Made by a program: the position numbers and the translations under genes
Notes under the pieces: model-generated
Database searches by the model: none
Told to the model about the DNA's origin: nothing
What the model saw: the letters and a program-made list of their open reading frames with translations, nothing else
Part shown: piece by piece, positions 39,314 to 48,788 of the stretch
Layout of the letters: every line of letters starts with the position of its first letter
Position numbering within the stretch: position 1 is the first letter of the stretch
Assembly: GCA_963795935.1 (NCBI GenBank)
Contig: CAWCJO010000004.1
Location: forward strand, 186,001 to 250,000
Reading direction: 5' to 3'
Source: JAICMB01 sp963795935
GTDB taxonomy: Bacteria > Acidobacteriota > Terriglobia > Bryobacterales > Bryobacteraceae
DNA: 64,000 bases

Positions 39314-39701
39314 ATGGCGCGTATCGCAGGCATAGATTTACCGAACAAAAAAGCGGGCCGAAATCGGCCTGACTTATATTTACGGAGTGGGCCGCACCCG
39401 TTCGCTCTCTCTTCTGCACCGGGCCGGCATCGATCCCGACAAGAAGGTCGCCGACCTGACCGAAGACGAGGTCAACCGCATCCGTACCCTGATCGAAAAC
39501 GAAGGCGCCGTCGAAGGCGACCTGCGCAAGGAAGTCTCGATGAACATCAAGCGCCTCATCGAGATGGGCTCCTACCGCGGCTTGCGCCATCGCCGCGGTC
39601 TGCCGGTGCGCGGCCAGCGCACGCATACCAACGCCCGCACCCGCAAGGGTCCGCGCCGCGGCACCGTCGCCAATAAGAAGAAAGCCTCGGCCAAGACATA
39701 A
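39314..39701 (+). CDS. rpsM: 30S ribosomal protein S13 (one indel)
   Basis: S13 forms intersubunit bridges in the head. MARIAGIDLPNKK is followed by one extra base near 39353; the corrected reading is RAEIGLTYIYGVGRTRSLSL and continues with GLRHRRGLPVRGQRTHTNAR to the stop at 39701. Confidence 0.93.
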
Positions 39702-39716
39702 TCCCAGGAAACCGGA

Positions 39717-40125
39717 ATGGCAAAAGCTCCCGCAAAAACCACCAAGAAGAAAAGCGTTCAAGAAGAAGGAAAAGAAGGTCGTGCCGACCGGGCTCGTGCA
39801 CGTTCAGGCCTCCTTCAACAACACCATCATCACGTTCACCGATCAGTCCGGCAACGTTCTGGCGTGGTCGAGTTCCGGTTCGCTCGGCTTCCGCGGTTCC
39901 CGCAAGGGCACTCCGTTCGCCGCCCAGCAGGCCTCCCTCACGGCGGCCAACAAAGTAAAGGAATATGGCCTCCGCTCCGTTGAAGTTCGCGTCAGCGGTC
40001 CCGGCGCGGGCCGCGAATCGGCCGTGCGCGCCCTGGCAACCGCGGGCATCGAAGTGCGCTCGATCAAGGACCGCACGCCGATCCCGCACAATGGCTGCCG
40101 GCCGCCCAAGAAGCGCCGGGTCTGA
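39717..40125 (+). CDS. rpsK: 30S ribosomal protein S11 (one indel)
   Basis: Platform protein of the small subunit. A Lys-rich N-terminus carries one extra A at 39751-39754; after it the reading is AFKKKEKKVVPTGLVHVQAS, then FNNTIITFTDQSGNVLAWSS and the C-terminal DRTPIPHNGCRPPKKRRV. Confidence 0.93.
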
Positions 40126-40198
40126 TGTTAGCAAGCAGGACGAAGGCTTCCCCGGAGAGCCGTAAACTGCACCTAAACGAAAGGTACGTCAAGGAAAC

Positions 40199-40833
40199 AT
40201 GGCACGATATATTGGTCCCGTCTGCCGGCTCTGCCGGCGCGAGGGAATGAAATTATTCTTGAAAGGGGAGCGCTGCCACACCGAAAAGTGCGCCATCGAA
40301 AAGCGCAACTTCGCTCCCGGCCAGCATGGCAAGGATCGCAAGCCGAAGCTGGTCGGCTACGGGCTGCAGCTCCGCGAAAAGCAGAAGGCCCGCCGCTATT
40401 ACCGGCTGCTCGAAGGCCAGTTCCGCAATCTTTTCGAGAAGGCCTCGCGCTCAAAAGGGCATCACCGGCGAGAACCTGCTGAACACTGCTGGAGCGGCGC
40501 CTCGATAACGTCGTCTATCGCATGGGATTCGGCACCAGCCGCGCGCAGGCCCGCCAGTTGGTCCGCCACGGTCATATTCTCGTCAACGGCAGGAAGGTCA
40601 ATATCCCGTCGTTTGACGTCAAGCTCGGCGACGCGATCGAAGTCCGCGAGAAAAGCAGCGACAACCCGACCATTCTGGCCGCCCGCGACGCCACGGCGCA
40701 CGCCCCCGCGCCGAATTGGCTGGAAGTGGATCGCGAGGCGCTGCGCGGGCGCGTCATCGCGCAGCCCAAGCGCGAAGAGCTGGTCCAGATCCAGCTCAAC
40801 GAGCAGCTGATCGTCGAATTGTATTCGAAGTAG
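40199..40833 (+). CDS. rpsD: 30S ribosomal protein S4 (two indels)
   Basis: S4 starts assembly of the small subunit body and often represses the alpha operon. MARYIGPVCRLCRREGMKLF and GERCHTEKCAIEKR contain a four-Cys zinc site. Extra A bases at 40453-40456 and 40482-40483 break the frame; the corrected middle is SKGITGENLLTLLERRLDNV and the S4 RNA-binding domain YRMGFGTSRAQARQLVRHGH follows to the stop at 40833. Confidence 0.92.
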
Positions 40834-40862
40834 AAGCGAATCTAGGGCGAAGGATCAGATAT

Positions 40863-41910
40863 ATGTTTAAAGGCTTTCAGAAACCGAAGAGATTAGTCGC
40901 CAACACCGAAACGCTCACCGAGCGCTACGGCATGTTCACCGCCCAGCCGTTCGAACGCGGCTTCGGGTCCACCATCGGCACCGGCCTGCGCCGCGTGCTG
41001 CTCAGCTCCATCGAAGGCGCCGCCATCACCGCCGTCCGCATCGAAGGCGTGGCGCACGAATTCAGCCCCATTCCCGGCATTGTCGAAGACGCCACCGACA
41101 TCATCCTCAACCTCAAGCAGGTCCCCTTCAAGATGATCGGCGAAGGCACCCGCACGGTCCGGCTCAAGGCCGGTCAGCCCGGCGAGGTCATGAGCGGCCA
41201 GATCGAAACCGACTCCGACGTCGAAGTGCTGGACCGCAATATGCACATCGCGACCGTCGGCGAAGGCGGCAAGCTCAACATCGAAATGCGCCTCAAGTCC
41301 GGCCGCGGTTATGTCTGCCGCGGACCGCAACTTCGACGAGGATCTGCCGCTCGGCTACATCCCGATCGACTCCGTCCACTCCCCGGTGCGCAAAGTCAAC
41401 TTCGCCGTGGAGGCCGCGCGTCTCGGACAGATGACCGATTACGACAAGCTGACCATCGAAGTCTGGACCAACGGCGCCATCTCGCCGCAGGACTCCATCG
41501 GGCAGGCCGCCAAGCTGCTGAAAGATCACATGTCGATCTTCATCAACTTCGAAGAGCTGCCCGAAACCGCCGAAGAGCCAGGCGAGCGCGCCATGAACCA
41601 GATGAACGAGGTTCTCAACCGCTCCGTCGAGGAACTGGAGCTCAGCGTCCGATCCTACAATTGCCTCAAGAACGCCAACATTCAAACCATCGGCGACCTG
41701 GTGCAGAAGACCGAAGCGGAAATGCTGCGCACCAAGAACTTCGGCCGCAAGTCGTTGAACGAGATCAAGGAAATCCTCGGCAACCTCGGCCTCGGCTTCG
41801 GCATGAAGTTCGATCCCCAGGGCCGGTTGGTCGCTCCCGCCGGCGGTCCCGCGCCGTACATTCCCGCATCCGATGTCGGGGATGAGGATCTGGACGAGGT
41901 AACCGAGTAA
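40863..41910 (+). CDS. rpoA: RNA polymerase alpha subunit (one indel)
   Basis: Dimerisation platform of RNA polymerase. The N-terminal domain has RRVLLSSIEGAAITAVRIEG and a complete assembly face; one extra base near 41316 breaks the frame in GRGYV, which resumes as ADRNFDEDLPLGYIPIDSVH. The C-terminal DNA-binding domain SVRSYNCLKNANIQTIGDLV is present and the stop is at 41910. Confidence 0.93.
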
Positions 41911-41943
41911 CGGCCCGGCGGAGCATAAAGCGGAGCGCAAATA

Positions 41944-42390
41944 ATGAGACACAAGGTAGCCGGATATAAACTGAAACGCAACATCAGCGCCCGCAGAGCG
42001 CTTTTTCGAGGCCTGGTCACGAGCGTCCTCGAACACGAGCGCATCATCACTACCGTTCCCAAGGCGAAGGCTGTGAAGCCGCTGGTCGAAAAGATGATCA
42101 CGCTGGCGAAGGCCGACACGCTTCATGCCCGCCGCCAGGCTGCCGCGGTGATCGAAAAGCCCGAAACGGTCAAGAAGTTGTTCGACAAGCTGGGTACGCG
42201 TTTCGGGCAGCGCAATGGCGGCTACACGCGCATTATCCGGCTGGGTTCGCGCAAGGGCGATGGCGCCGAGCAGGCGATTCTCGAGCTGGTCGGTTCGGAA
42301 CTCGTGAAGCGCGCGGCCGAGCGCGCCAAGCGCAAGGAAGAGCGCCTCAAGGCCATCAAGGAAGGCCGCGAAGAAGGAGAAGAGCCGTAG
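41944..42390 (+). CDS. rplQ: 50S ribosomal protein L17
   Basis: L17 (148 residues), last gene of the superoperon. MRHKVAGYKLKRNISARRAL, ERIITTVPKAKAVKPLVEKM and GYTRIIRLGSRKGDGAEQAI are typical; a charged tail extends the C-terminus. Intact. A strong terminator follows 25 bases after the stop. Confidence 0.96.
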   Translation: MRHKVAGYKLKRNISARRALFRGLVTSVLEHERIITTVPKAKAVKPLVEKMITLAKADTLHARRQAAAVIEKPETVKKLFDKLGTRFGQRNGGYTRIIRLGSRKGDGAEQAILELVGSELVKRAAERAKRKEERLKAIKEGREEGEEP

Positions 42391-42414
42391 CCCTGTTTTC
42401 AATTCGGCGGCATG

Positions 42415-42457
42415 AAGGCAGGATCGCCCGCGCGGGGCTTTCCTGCCTTTTTCTTTT
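42415..42457 (+). terminator. Intrinsic terminator after rplQ
   Basis: AAGGCAGGA and TCCTGCCTT form an eight- to nine-base stem around a GC-rich loop, followed by TTTTTCTTTT. It closes the 20-kb ribosomal transcription unit. Confidence 0.9.
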
Positions 42458-42495
42458 AGGCGTCCGAAACCCCGCTGTTACACTGAAAAATTCCG

Positions 42496-44206
42496 ATGCA
42501 TTGGAGCAAACTCTTCATCCCGACGCTGCGCGAAGACCCCGCCGAAGCCGAAGTTGCCAGCCATCGCCTGCTGCTCCGCGCCGGATACATACGGCAGCTC
42601 GCGGCCGGCATCTACAGTTATCTTTTTCTGGCGCAGCGCTCTCTGCTGCAAAATCGCGAATATCGTGCGCCAGGAAATGGATGCGATCGGCGGCCAGGAA
42701 ATGCTTCTGCCGGCGCTGCATCCCGCCGATATTTGGGAAGAATCGGGCCGCTGGGACCTTCTGGGCGACACCATGTTCCGGCTGAAGGACCGCGCCGGCC
42801 GGCCCATGTGCCTCGGGGTGACCGAAGAAGAGGTCATGACCTCGATCGCGCGCGGGGAAATGCGCAGTTACAAGCAGCTCCCTCAAATCTGGTATCAGAT
42901 CGCGCCCAAGTTTCGCGACGAGCCGCGCCCCAAGTCCGGTCTGTTGCGCGTCCGCCAGTTCCTTATGAAGGATTCCTACTCCTTCGATCTGACGCCCCCG
43001 GGCCTCGACAACTCCTACGATAAGCACTACGCCGCCTACTCGAAAATTTTCGACCGCTGCGGCCTCGATTACCTGGTCGTGGAGGCCCACTCGGGCGCCA
43101 TGGGCGGCAAGCAATCGCACGAGTTCATGGTTCCCTCCGCGGCCGGTGAAGACTTCGTGGCGCGGTGCCCGAACTGTAAATATTCGGCGAACCTCGAAAA
43201 GGCGGTATCGCGGCCGTCCCCACCCCTGCAGGCCGACGCCGAGGACGATCGCGCGCCCGAGGAATTCCACACTCCCGGCCGCAAAACCATCGCCGAAGTC
43301 GCTGAGTTCACGAATTTGCCCGAGACCTCCCAGATCAAGAGCCTGGTCATGGTGGCCGCCGGCAAGCCCGTTCTCGTCCTGCTGCGCGGCGACCACCAGC
43401 TCAGCGAAACGAAGCTTGAAAGCGAGCTCGGCGCCTCCGATATCCGGCCCGCGCATCCCGAAGAGATCCGCGAATGGTTCGGCGCCGAAGCGGGCTCGCT
43501 TGGTCCCATTGGCGTCCGCAACATGCGCGTGCTTGCCGACGAAGCGCTGCTCGGCCGCCGCAATATGATCGCCGGCGCAAACAAGAACGATTATCACTTG
43601 CGGCATGTTACTCCCGGCAAGGATTTCACGCCGGAATTTTCCGATCTCCGGCAAGTCGCCGCGGGCGACCTCTGCTCCAACTGCGGCGCTCCCCTCGAGC
43701 TGATCAAGTGCGTCGAAGTCGGCCACATCTTCAAGCTCGGCTACAAGTATTCCGAATCGATGGGCCTTCGCGTACTGAACGAAGAGGGCCAGGAAGTCGC
43801 CGTTATAATGGGCTCCTACGGAATTGGAATCGAGCGCATCCTGAGCGCCGCCATCGAGCTCTATAACGATAAGGACGGCATGGCCCTGCCCGCCACAATC
43901 GCCCCGTTCGTCGTGATCGTGACTCCCGTGAACTATGCCGATGACCGGCAGCGCGCCGCCGCCGAGGAAATCTACGACGCCTGCCGCGACCTCGGCCTTG
44001 ACGCCTTAATCGACGATCGCGACGAGCGCCCCGGCGTGAAGTTCAAAGACGCCGACCTGATCGGCATTCCCTATCGCATCACCGTCGGCAAGAAGCTCGC
44101 CCAGGGCATCGTCGAGGTCGTGAACCGCCGCACGCGCGAATCCACGGACGTGGCGGCCGCGGACGCCGCGAATTATATCCGCGAGCGTCTCGACCCCTTG
44201 CCATGA
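42496..44206 (+). CDS. proS: Prolyl-tRNA synthetase (one indel)
   Basis: Charges tRNA-Pro. MHWSKLFIPTLREDPAEAEV and SHRLLLRAGYIRQLAAGIYS open the protein; one extra base near 42649 shifts the frame and the reading resumes KIANIVRQEMDAIGGQEMLL. Class II motif 2 (YQIAPKFRDEPRPKSGLLR) and motif 3 (GSYGIGIERILSAAIE) are present, with the bacterial editing insertion between them (about residues 220-390) and a C-terminal anticodon domain. TACACT at 42479-42484 lies 11 bases before the ATG. The stop overlaps the next start (ATGA). Confidence 0.94.
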
Positions 44207-45312
44207 GCGTCGACTGGGACGCCGTACGGGCGCAGTTTCCCGCCCTTGCCAACTGGACGTTTCTGAACACCGCGACCTTCGGGCAATTGTCGCGCCGTGC
44301 GACGGAGCGCGTTGCGCGCCACTTCGCTCATCGAGACGAGCTCGCCTGCTCGGATTTCCTGGATTGGTTCGACGACCTCGATCGCATCCGGGACCGCGTC
44401 GCGCAGCTTATTCACTGCGAGTCCAGCGACATCGCGTTCATCCAGAATGCTTCCTCCGCGCTGGCTTTGATCATTGGAGGCTTGCAATGGCAACCGGGCG
44501 ATCGCATCGTCACGCTGGAGGATGAATTCCCGAACAACCTATATGCTCCCGGCGCACTCGAACGCCGCGGCGTGGAACTCGTCGAAACCCCGTGGGATAA
44601 CTTCTACAACTGCATTGACGAGCGAACGCGACTGGTCATCCTGAGCTCCGCGAACTACTCGACCGGCTTTATTCCGCCGCTCGAGGAAATCGGAGCCTTT
44701 CTGCGGCAACGCGGCGCCCTGTTCTTCGTTGACGGCACCCAGTCCGTCGGGGCACTTCGTTTCGATGCCCAACGACTCCGGCCGGATATGCTGGCCGTTC
44801 ATGGTTATAAGTGGCTCAATTCGCCTATCGGGGCTGGATTTATGTATGTCGCCCCGGAGTTGCGGAAATGGCTCGATCCCCTCGTCGTCGGTTGGCGCAG
44901 TCATCGCGACTGGCGCAACGTCGATAACCTGCACCACGGCCGCCCCGAGTTCTCTGAAAGCGCCGAAAAATACGAGGGCGGATCCGTCCCGGTCGCCCTG
45001 TTGTATGCCATGGAGGCCTCCCTCGAGATGATGCTCGAGATCGGCCCAGAGGCGATTGAGCGCCGCGTGCTGGAACTCGCCGCGGAAGTACGAGCCATCG
45101 CAAGCCGCCTCGGAGGCGAGCCGGTGTCCTCGAACTCCCCAATCGTTGCGGTGCGCTTCGAGGGACGCGACCCATCCCCGCTCGCAAAATCGCTGCATGA
45201 AAAACGGGTCCTCGTGGCTGCCCGGCACGGCCTGCTCCGCGTCTCGCCGCACTTCTACAACAACGAATCGGATTTGCAACATTTCGAGTCCGCGCTTCGG
45301 AGCTTGCTGTAG
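44203..45312 (+). CDS. Class V aminotransferase / cysteine-desulfurase-like protein
   Basis: A PLP enzyme of 369 residues, fold type I, class V. FIQNASSALALIIGGLQWQ is the PLP phosphate region, VDGTQSVGALRFDAQ holds the Asp and Gln that contact the cofactor, and VHGYKWLNSPIGAGF carries the Schiff-base Lys. There is no obvious catalytic Cys loop as in IscS/SufS, so a kynureninase- or isopenicillin-N-epimerase-like reaction is as likely as desulfuration. Start overlaps the proS stop by four bases, so the two are co-translated. Confidence 0.85.
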   Translation: MSVDWDAVRAQFPALANWTFLNTATFGQLSRRATERVARHFAHRDELACSDFLDWFDDLDRIRDRVAQLIHCESSDIAFIQNASSALALIIGGLQWQPGDRIVTLEDEFPNNLYAPGALERRGVELVETPWDNFYNCIDERTRLVILSSANYSTGFIPPLEEIGAFLRQRGALFFVDGTQSVGALRFDAQRLRPDMLAVHGYKWLNSPIGAGFMYVAPELRKWLDPLVVGWRSHRDWRNVDNLHHGRPEFSESAEKYEGGSVPVALLYAMEASLEMMLEIGPEAIERRVLELAAEVRAIASRLGGEPVSSNSPIVAVRFEGRDPSPLAKSLHEKRVLVAARHGLLRVSPHFYNNESDLQHFESALRSLL

Positions 45313-45321
45313 ATTCAAGTT

Positions 45322-46752
45322 ATGCCCGTCGGCCCGTCCCCGCTTGCCCGCATCAATTACATAGTCGTAGTCATGCTCGAGAATCGCTCCTTCGATCACA
45401 TGCTCGGCTACCTTTACGCGAACCAAGGAAACATTTCTCCTCTTGGACAACCCTACGAGGGCCTCACTGGAAGCGAAAGTAATCCCGACGGAAAAGGCGG
45501 CGTTGTAAAAGTTTTTCCCATTCAGAGCGCGAGTCCGCATCCGTATTTCTTTCCCGGGGCCGATCCCGGCGAAGGTTACCTGAATACCAATGCGCAGCTA
45601 TTCGGCCAGAACACCGCCCCGTCGCCTATTGTCCCCGCCACCAATCAAGGCTTCGTCGCAAATTTTGCGTACACGCTCGGTTGGGAGTCGAAAGAGGCGA
45701 ACCAGGTATTGCCCGGGACGACGCCGTCGCAGATCATGGGCATGTATACGCCGGCGCTGCTGCCGATTCTCTCGAATCTCGCGAAAGGCTACGCCGTGTG
45801 CGATGAATGGTACGCATCGGCGCCCACCGAAACGCTTCCCAACCGTGCGTTTGTCCATATGGCTACTTCCCAGGGGCATCTCTCCGATTCCGCCGCCAAG
45901 GTATTTACAGCGCCGAGTATTTTTGCGGCCCTCGACAAGATAAACGTTAGTTGGAGCGTCTACGGCTACAACGCGCCGCCACTCACGCGCGGCTCGGTCG
46001 CAGACATCACGCAAGCCGCCGAAAGCCACTTCGGGCAGTTTGCCGACTTCCAAAAAGCGGCCGCTTCCGGCGCTTTGGCCAGCTACACGTTCCTGGAGCC
46101 GCAATGGGGATCGAGCGGCAACAGCCAGCATCCGAATTACGATGTGTCGGCCGGCGAGCGCTTTCTCCACGATATCTACTACACTTTGTACGGCTCCAAG
46201 ATCTGGCCCCAAACATTGCTGATCGTCACCTATGATGAGCATGGTGGATGTTACGATCATGTGCCCCCGCCGGAGAACGCCGTTCCGCCGGACAACTCCG
46301 CCGGTGAGCAAGGATTCGATTTCAAGCGCTTCGGAGTGAGAGTGCCGGCGCTCCTGATCTCGCCGCTCATTCCCGCGGGCGCGGTATATCGATCGCCTTC
46401 AGCGGTCCCGTTCGATCACACCTCCATTCTCGCGACCATCGAAAAGCGATTTGGGATAGCGCCGCTCACTGCGCGGGATGCGGCGGCGCCGGACGTGGGC
46501 GCTGCGCTCACGCTGGCGAATGCGCGTACGGACGATCCCTTGGCCGGTCTGACGCCGCCGGCAAGCAAGTCTGCGCCAAAACTGCCGGCCGGCCCCGACC
46601 ACCTCGAGCTGGCGCTTGCCGAGGCTGCCGCGCGGCTTCCAATACCGCCGCAGCAAGGCAGCCAGCATGTTCCGCCGCATTTTCCGACCGGCAGCGACGC
46701 TATGGATTACGTGCGGAGTCGCTATCGCGACTACGCGAATTCGCGGGAGTAA
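45322..46752 (+). CDS. Phosphoesterase of the phospholipase C / acid phosphatase family
   Basis: A protein of 476 residues. The family opening INYIVVVMLENRSFDHMLGY holds the nucleophile region and metal-binding Glu/Asn, and WPQTLLIVTYDEHGGCYDHV holds Asp, Glu and His ligands near the middle; VPFDHTSILATIEKRFGI closes the domain. Similar enzymes hydrolyse phospholipids or other phosphate esters. No signal peptide is visible at the chosen start, unusual for the family, so the location is unclear. It converges with the cytochrome gene and overlaps its 3' end by 53 bases. Confidence 0.88.
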   Translation: MPVGPSPLARINYIVVVMLENRSFDHMLGYLYANQGNISPLGQPYEGLTGSESNPDGKGGVVKVFPIQSASPHPYFFPGADPGEGYLNTNAQLFGQNTAPSPIVPATNQGFVANFAYTLGWESKEANQVLPGTTPSQIMGMYTPALLPILSNLAKGYAVCDEWYASAPTETLPNRAFVHMATSQGHLSDSAAKVFTAPSIFAALDKINVSWSVYGYNAPPLTRGSVADITQAAESHFGQFADFQKAAASGALASYTFLEPQWGSSGNSQHPNYDVSAGERFLHDIYYTLYGSKIWPQTLLIVTYDEHGGCYDHVPPPENAVPPDNSAGEQGFDFKRFGVRVPALLISPLIPAGAVYRSPSAVPFDHTSILATIEKRFGIAPLTARDAAAPDVGAALTLANARTDDPLAGLTPPASKSAPKLPAGPDHLELALAEAAARLPIPPQQGSQHVPPHFPTGSDAMDYVRSRYRDYANSRE

Positions 46753-47128
46753 CCGCGGGCCGCAACCTCGTTCCCCACGGCGCGCCACGCTGAATCCAAT
46801 CCGTGAGGATAGCGATCTCCTCGGAGCGGAGTTTCTTGCCCGGCGGCATTTGCACGTCCCCATCGTGGCGGATCGCGCGAATGAGAGCGCTCTCTTCGGG
46901 CTTGCCGGGAACCACCGCCGCGCCGCCGCTCTTACGCGCTTTCAGCAGCGTGGCGCGGTCCTCAAACGAGATATTGCCGTCATCCAGTTCGTGATTGTGG
47001 CAGCCGAGACAATGCCTCGTTAGAATCGGCGCGACACGCTCGTCAAAAAACCGCGCTCCGTCTTCGGGCGTTTCCCCGCGCACGCTAACGGCGCCCGCCA
47101 CGAGCAGGCCGAGGAGAAACGCCGTCAC
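46700..47128 (-). CDS. Exported planctomycete-type cytochrome c domain protein
   Basis: A 142-residue protein with a signal peptide (1-18) and one haem site, CLGCH near residue 41, in the context FFDERVAPILTRHCLGCHN typical of the PSCyt1 cytochromes found in Planctomycetota and Acidobacteriota. The distal Met is in DVQMPPGKKLRSEEI. It begins with GTG inside the stop of the propeller gene (GTGA overlap), so the two are co-translated. Confidence 0.88.
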   Translation of the reverse strand: MTAFLLGLLVAGAVSVRGETPEDGARFFDERVAPILTRHCLGCHNHELDDGNISFEDRATLLKARKSGGAAVVPGKPEESALIRAIRHDGDVQMPPGKKLRSEEIAILTDWIQRGAPWGTRLRPAVTPANSRSRDSDSARNP

Positions 47129-48231
47129 TTCAGCTTCATTCCGATGCCGAACTGATTCCCCGCGCGAACCACTTTCCCATTCGCGATCTCGATATCGAGC
47201 AATTTCTCGCTTTGCACCTGATGCCCATGTTCATCCCGCAGCGTCGTAATTATTTTCTTCGTCGCGGCATCTATCATGTCTCCGGTCGATGCATAGGCCA
47301 CGCGGCCGTCCATGCTGAAACTGATCCAGCCCGGAAAATCGCTCAGCTTGATCGTTATGCCCTGCTTGGGCGGCATTACCGTCGCATCGAAAACATGAAC
47401 GGCGTTGTTGGCTCCATCCACCACCCACAGTTCCTTCTCGTCGGGAGTCAAGGCGATTCCGTGGCTCGGACAGGAATGGCGCTTCACGGGGCCCTGCTTA
47501 TAGCCCTCCACCTCCACGCGGTACAGCTTCTTGCCGCTTTGAATATCGCCCACCTCGAATCCCAGCAGCTCGTTCACGTTTACGAATACCAGCGTGTTGC
47601 TCCCGTTTACCGTGAAAGGCCGAATGCCGGCCGCAAACGGCCCTACCGTACCCATGATCGTATTGGTCTTGGGGTCCGCGATGCGGAGCAGCCCGGACTT
47701 CAAACCCGCCAAATAGACCCGCGACCCATCGGGAGCCCATATCGTATTGTGCGATCCGGACTTGGTTTCAACGGTGGCGATCACGTCACCGTTCTCGGCA
47801 TTCACGACCTGCCACGCCGGGCCTTCCAGTTGCGGAACGTAAAGCATCTTGCCATCGGGAGAGATGGCCATGCGGTCGCAGCCACCCTCGTATGCTTTGT
47901 CCCACAATTTCCGCCCCGTGACGATGTCGAGCGCCATCATCCGGTTAATATTGGAAACATACATCTTGCCCGTCGCGGCGCTGGCGGCAAAACCCTTGAC
48001 ATTCTCAACCTTTTGCCCCGGCCGGTACTCCCACGTCGGAAAACGCTTCACGAGCTTATAGCCGTTATCGATATCGAAGACCAGGATTCCAACGCCGCCC
48101 CACTCGGTGTAATTGCGAATCCCCGGACTCGCGACGTAGAGAAGATGTTTCGCCTTGACTGTTTGACCGGAAAGAATCGCCAGCGCCAGGAGGCACGCGG
48201 CGACGAAGCGCGGCGGACGTTGAGTGGGCAT
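47125..48231 (-). CDS. Exported YVTN-type beta-propeller protein
   Basis: A 368-residue protein from the ATG at 48231, with a signal peptide (TQRPPRFVAACLLALAILSG). Repeated blades such as GKMYVSNINRMMALDIVTGR, GKMLYVPQLEGPAWQVVNAE and SRVYLAGLKSGLLRIADP form a seven-bladed propeller like those of surface-layer and lactonase-type proteins. Two Cys (GGCDR and RHSCPSHG) could bind a ligand or form a disulfide. Its partner cytochrome c suggests a periplasmic redox role such as a dehydrogenase-like pair; this is inference. Confidence 0.8.
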   Translation of the reverse strand: MPTQRPPRFVAACLLALAILSGQTVKAKHLLYVASPGIRNYTEWGGVGILVFDIDNGYKLVKRFPTWEYRPGQKVENVKGFAASAATGKMYVSNINRMMALDIVTGRKLWDKAYEGGCDRMAISPDGKMLYVPQLEGPAWQVVNAENGDVIATVETKSGSHNTIWAPDGSRVYLAGLKSGLLRIADPKTNTIMGTVGPFAAGIRPFTVNGSNTLVFVNVNELLGFEVGDIQSGKKLYRVEVEGYKQGPVKRHSCPSHGIALTPDEKELWVVDGANNAVHVFDATVMPPKQGITIKLSDFPGWISFSMDGRVAYASTGDMIDAATKKIITTLRDEHGHQVQSEKLLDIEIANGKVVRAGNQFGIGMKLK

Positions 48232-48300
48232 GTGGACTGCTTGATCGAGAAGCCACAATTTTAACCCAGCGGCAGCGTCACTGAGCGAGAATCGAGCAAT

Positions 48301-48744
48301 ATGACAAACGATCGCTTCTTAAGCGCGGCCATTGCGCAGGCGCGCAAGAGCCTTGCCGAAGGTGGAATCCCCATCGGGGCTGTCCTGGTCCACGACGGCA
48401 AGATCATCGGCGAAGGTCACAACCGCCGTGTTCAGACCGGCAGTCCCATCGACCACGGGGAAATGAACTGCCTGCGCAATGCGGGCCGATTACCGGCCAG
48501 GATCTATCGGAATTGCACCATGTATTCCACGCTGTCGCCCTGTCCGATGTGCAGCGGGGCGATCATACTCTACAAGATTCCAAACATCGTCGTCGGCGAG
48601 AACAAGAACTTCTCAGGTCCGGAGGATTACCTGCGCGGTAAAGGCATTCAAGTGGAAATCGTTCAAAACGAAGAGTGCATTCAACTCCTGGCCAGCTTCA
48701 TCCAGAGTCGGCCCGACATTTGGAACGAAGACATCGGACTCTGA
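48301..48744 (+). CDS. Cytosine/nucleoside deaminase, yeast-FCY1-like
   Basis: A zinc deaminase of 147 residues. HGEMNCLRNAGRL carries the zinc His and catalytic Glu, and TLSPCPMCSGAIILYKIPN the two zinc Cys. The parts following (VGENKNFSGPEDYLRGKGI and the C-terminal RPDIWNEDIGL) are closer to yeast cytosine deaminase than to tRNA adenosine or guanine deaminases. It probably salvages cytosine or a related base. Confidence 0.88.
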   Translation: MTNDRFLSAAIAQARKSLAEGGIPIGAVLVHDGKIIGEGHNRRVQTGSPIDHGEMNCLRNAGRLPARIYRNCTMYSTLSPCPMCSGAIILYKIPNIVVGENKNFSGPEDYLRGKGIQVEIVQNEECIQLLASFIQSRPDIWNEDIGL

Positions 48745-48788
48745 GGCCACATTGTCCTGACCGGCAAAGTGAGCGGGGCACCCTGTAA

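Noticed and set aside
27700..42660. Programmed +1 frameshifting as the explanation for all breaks
   Set aside because: No shared site, stop codon or rare-codon context; extreme density in a restricted stretch and insertion bias fit sequencing error better.
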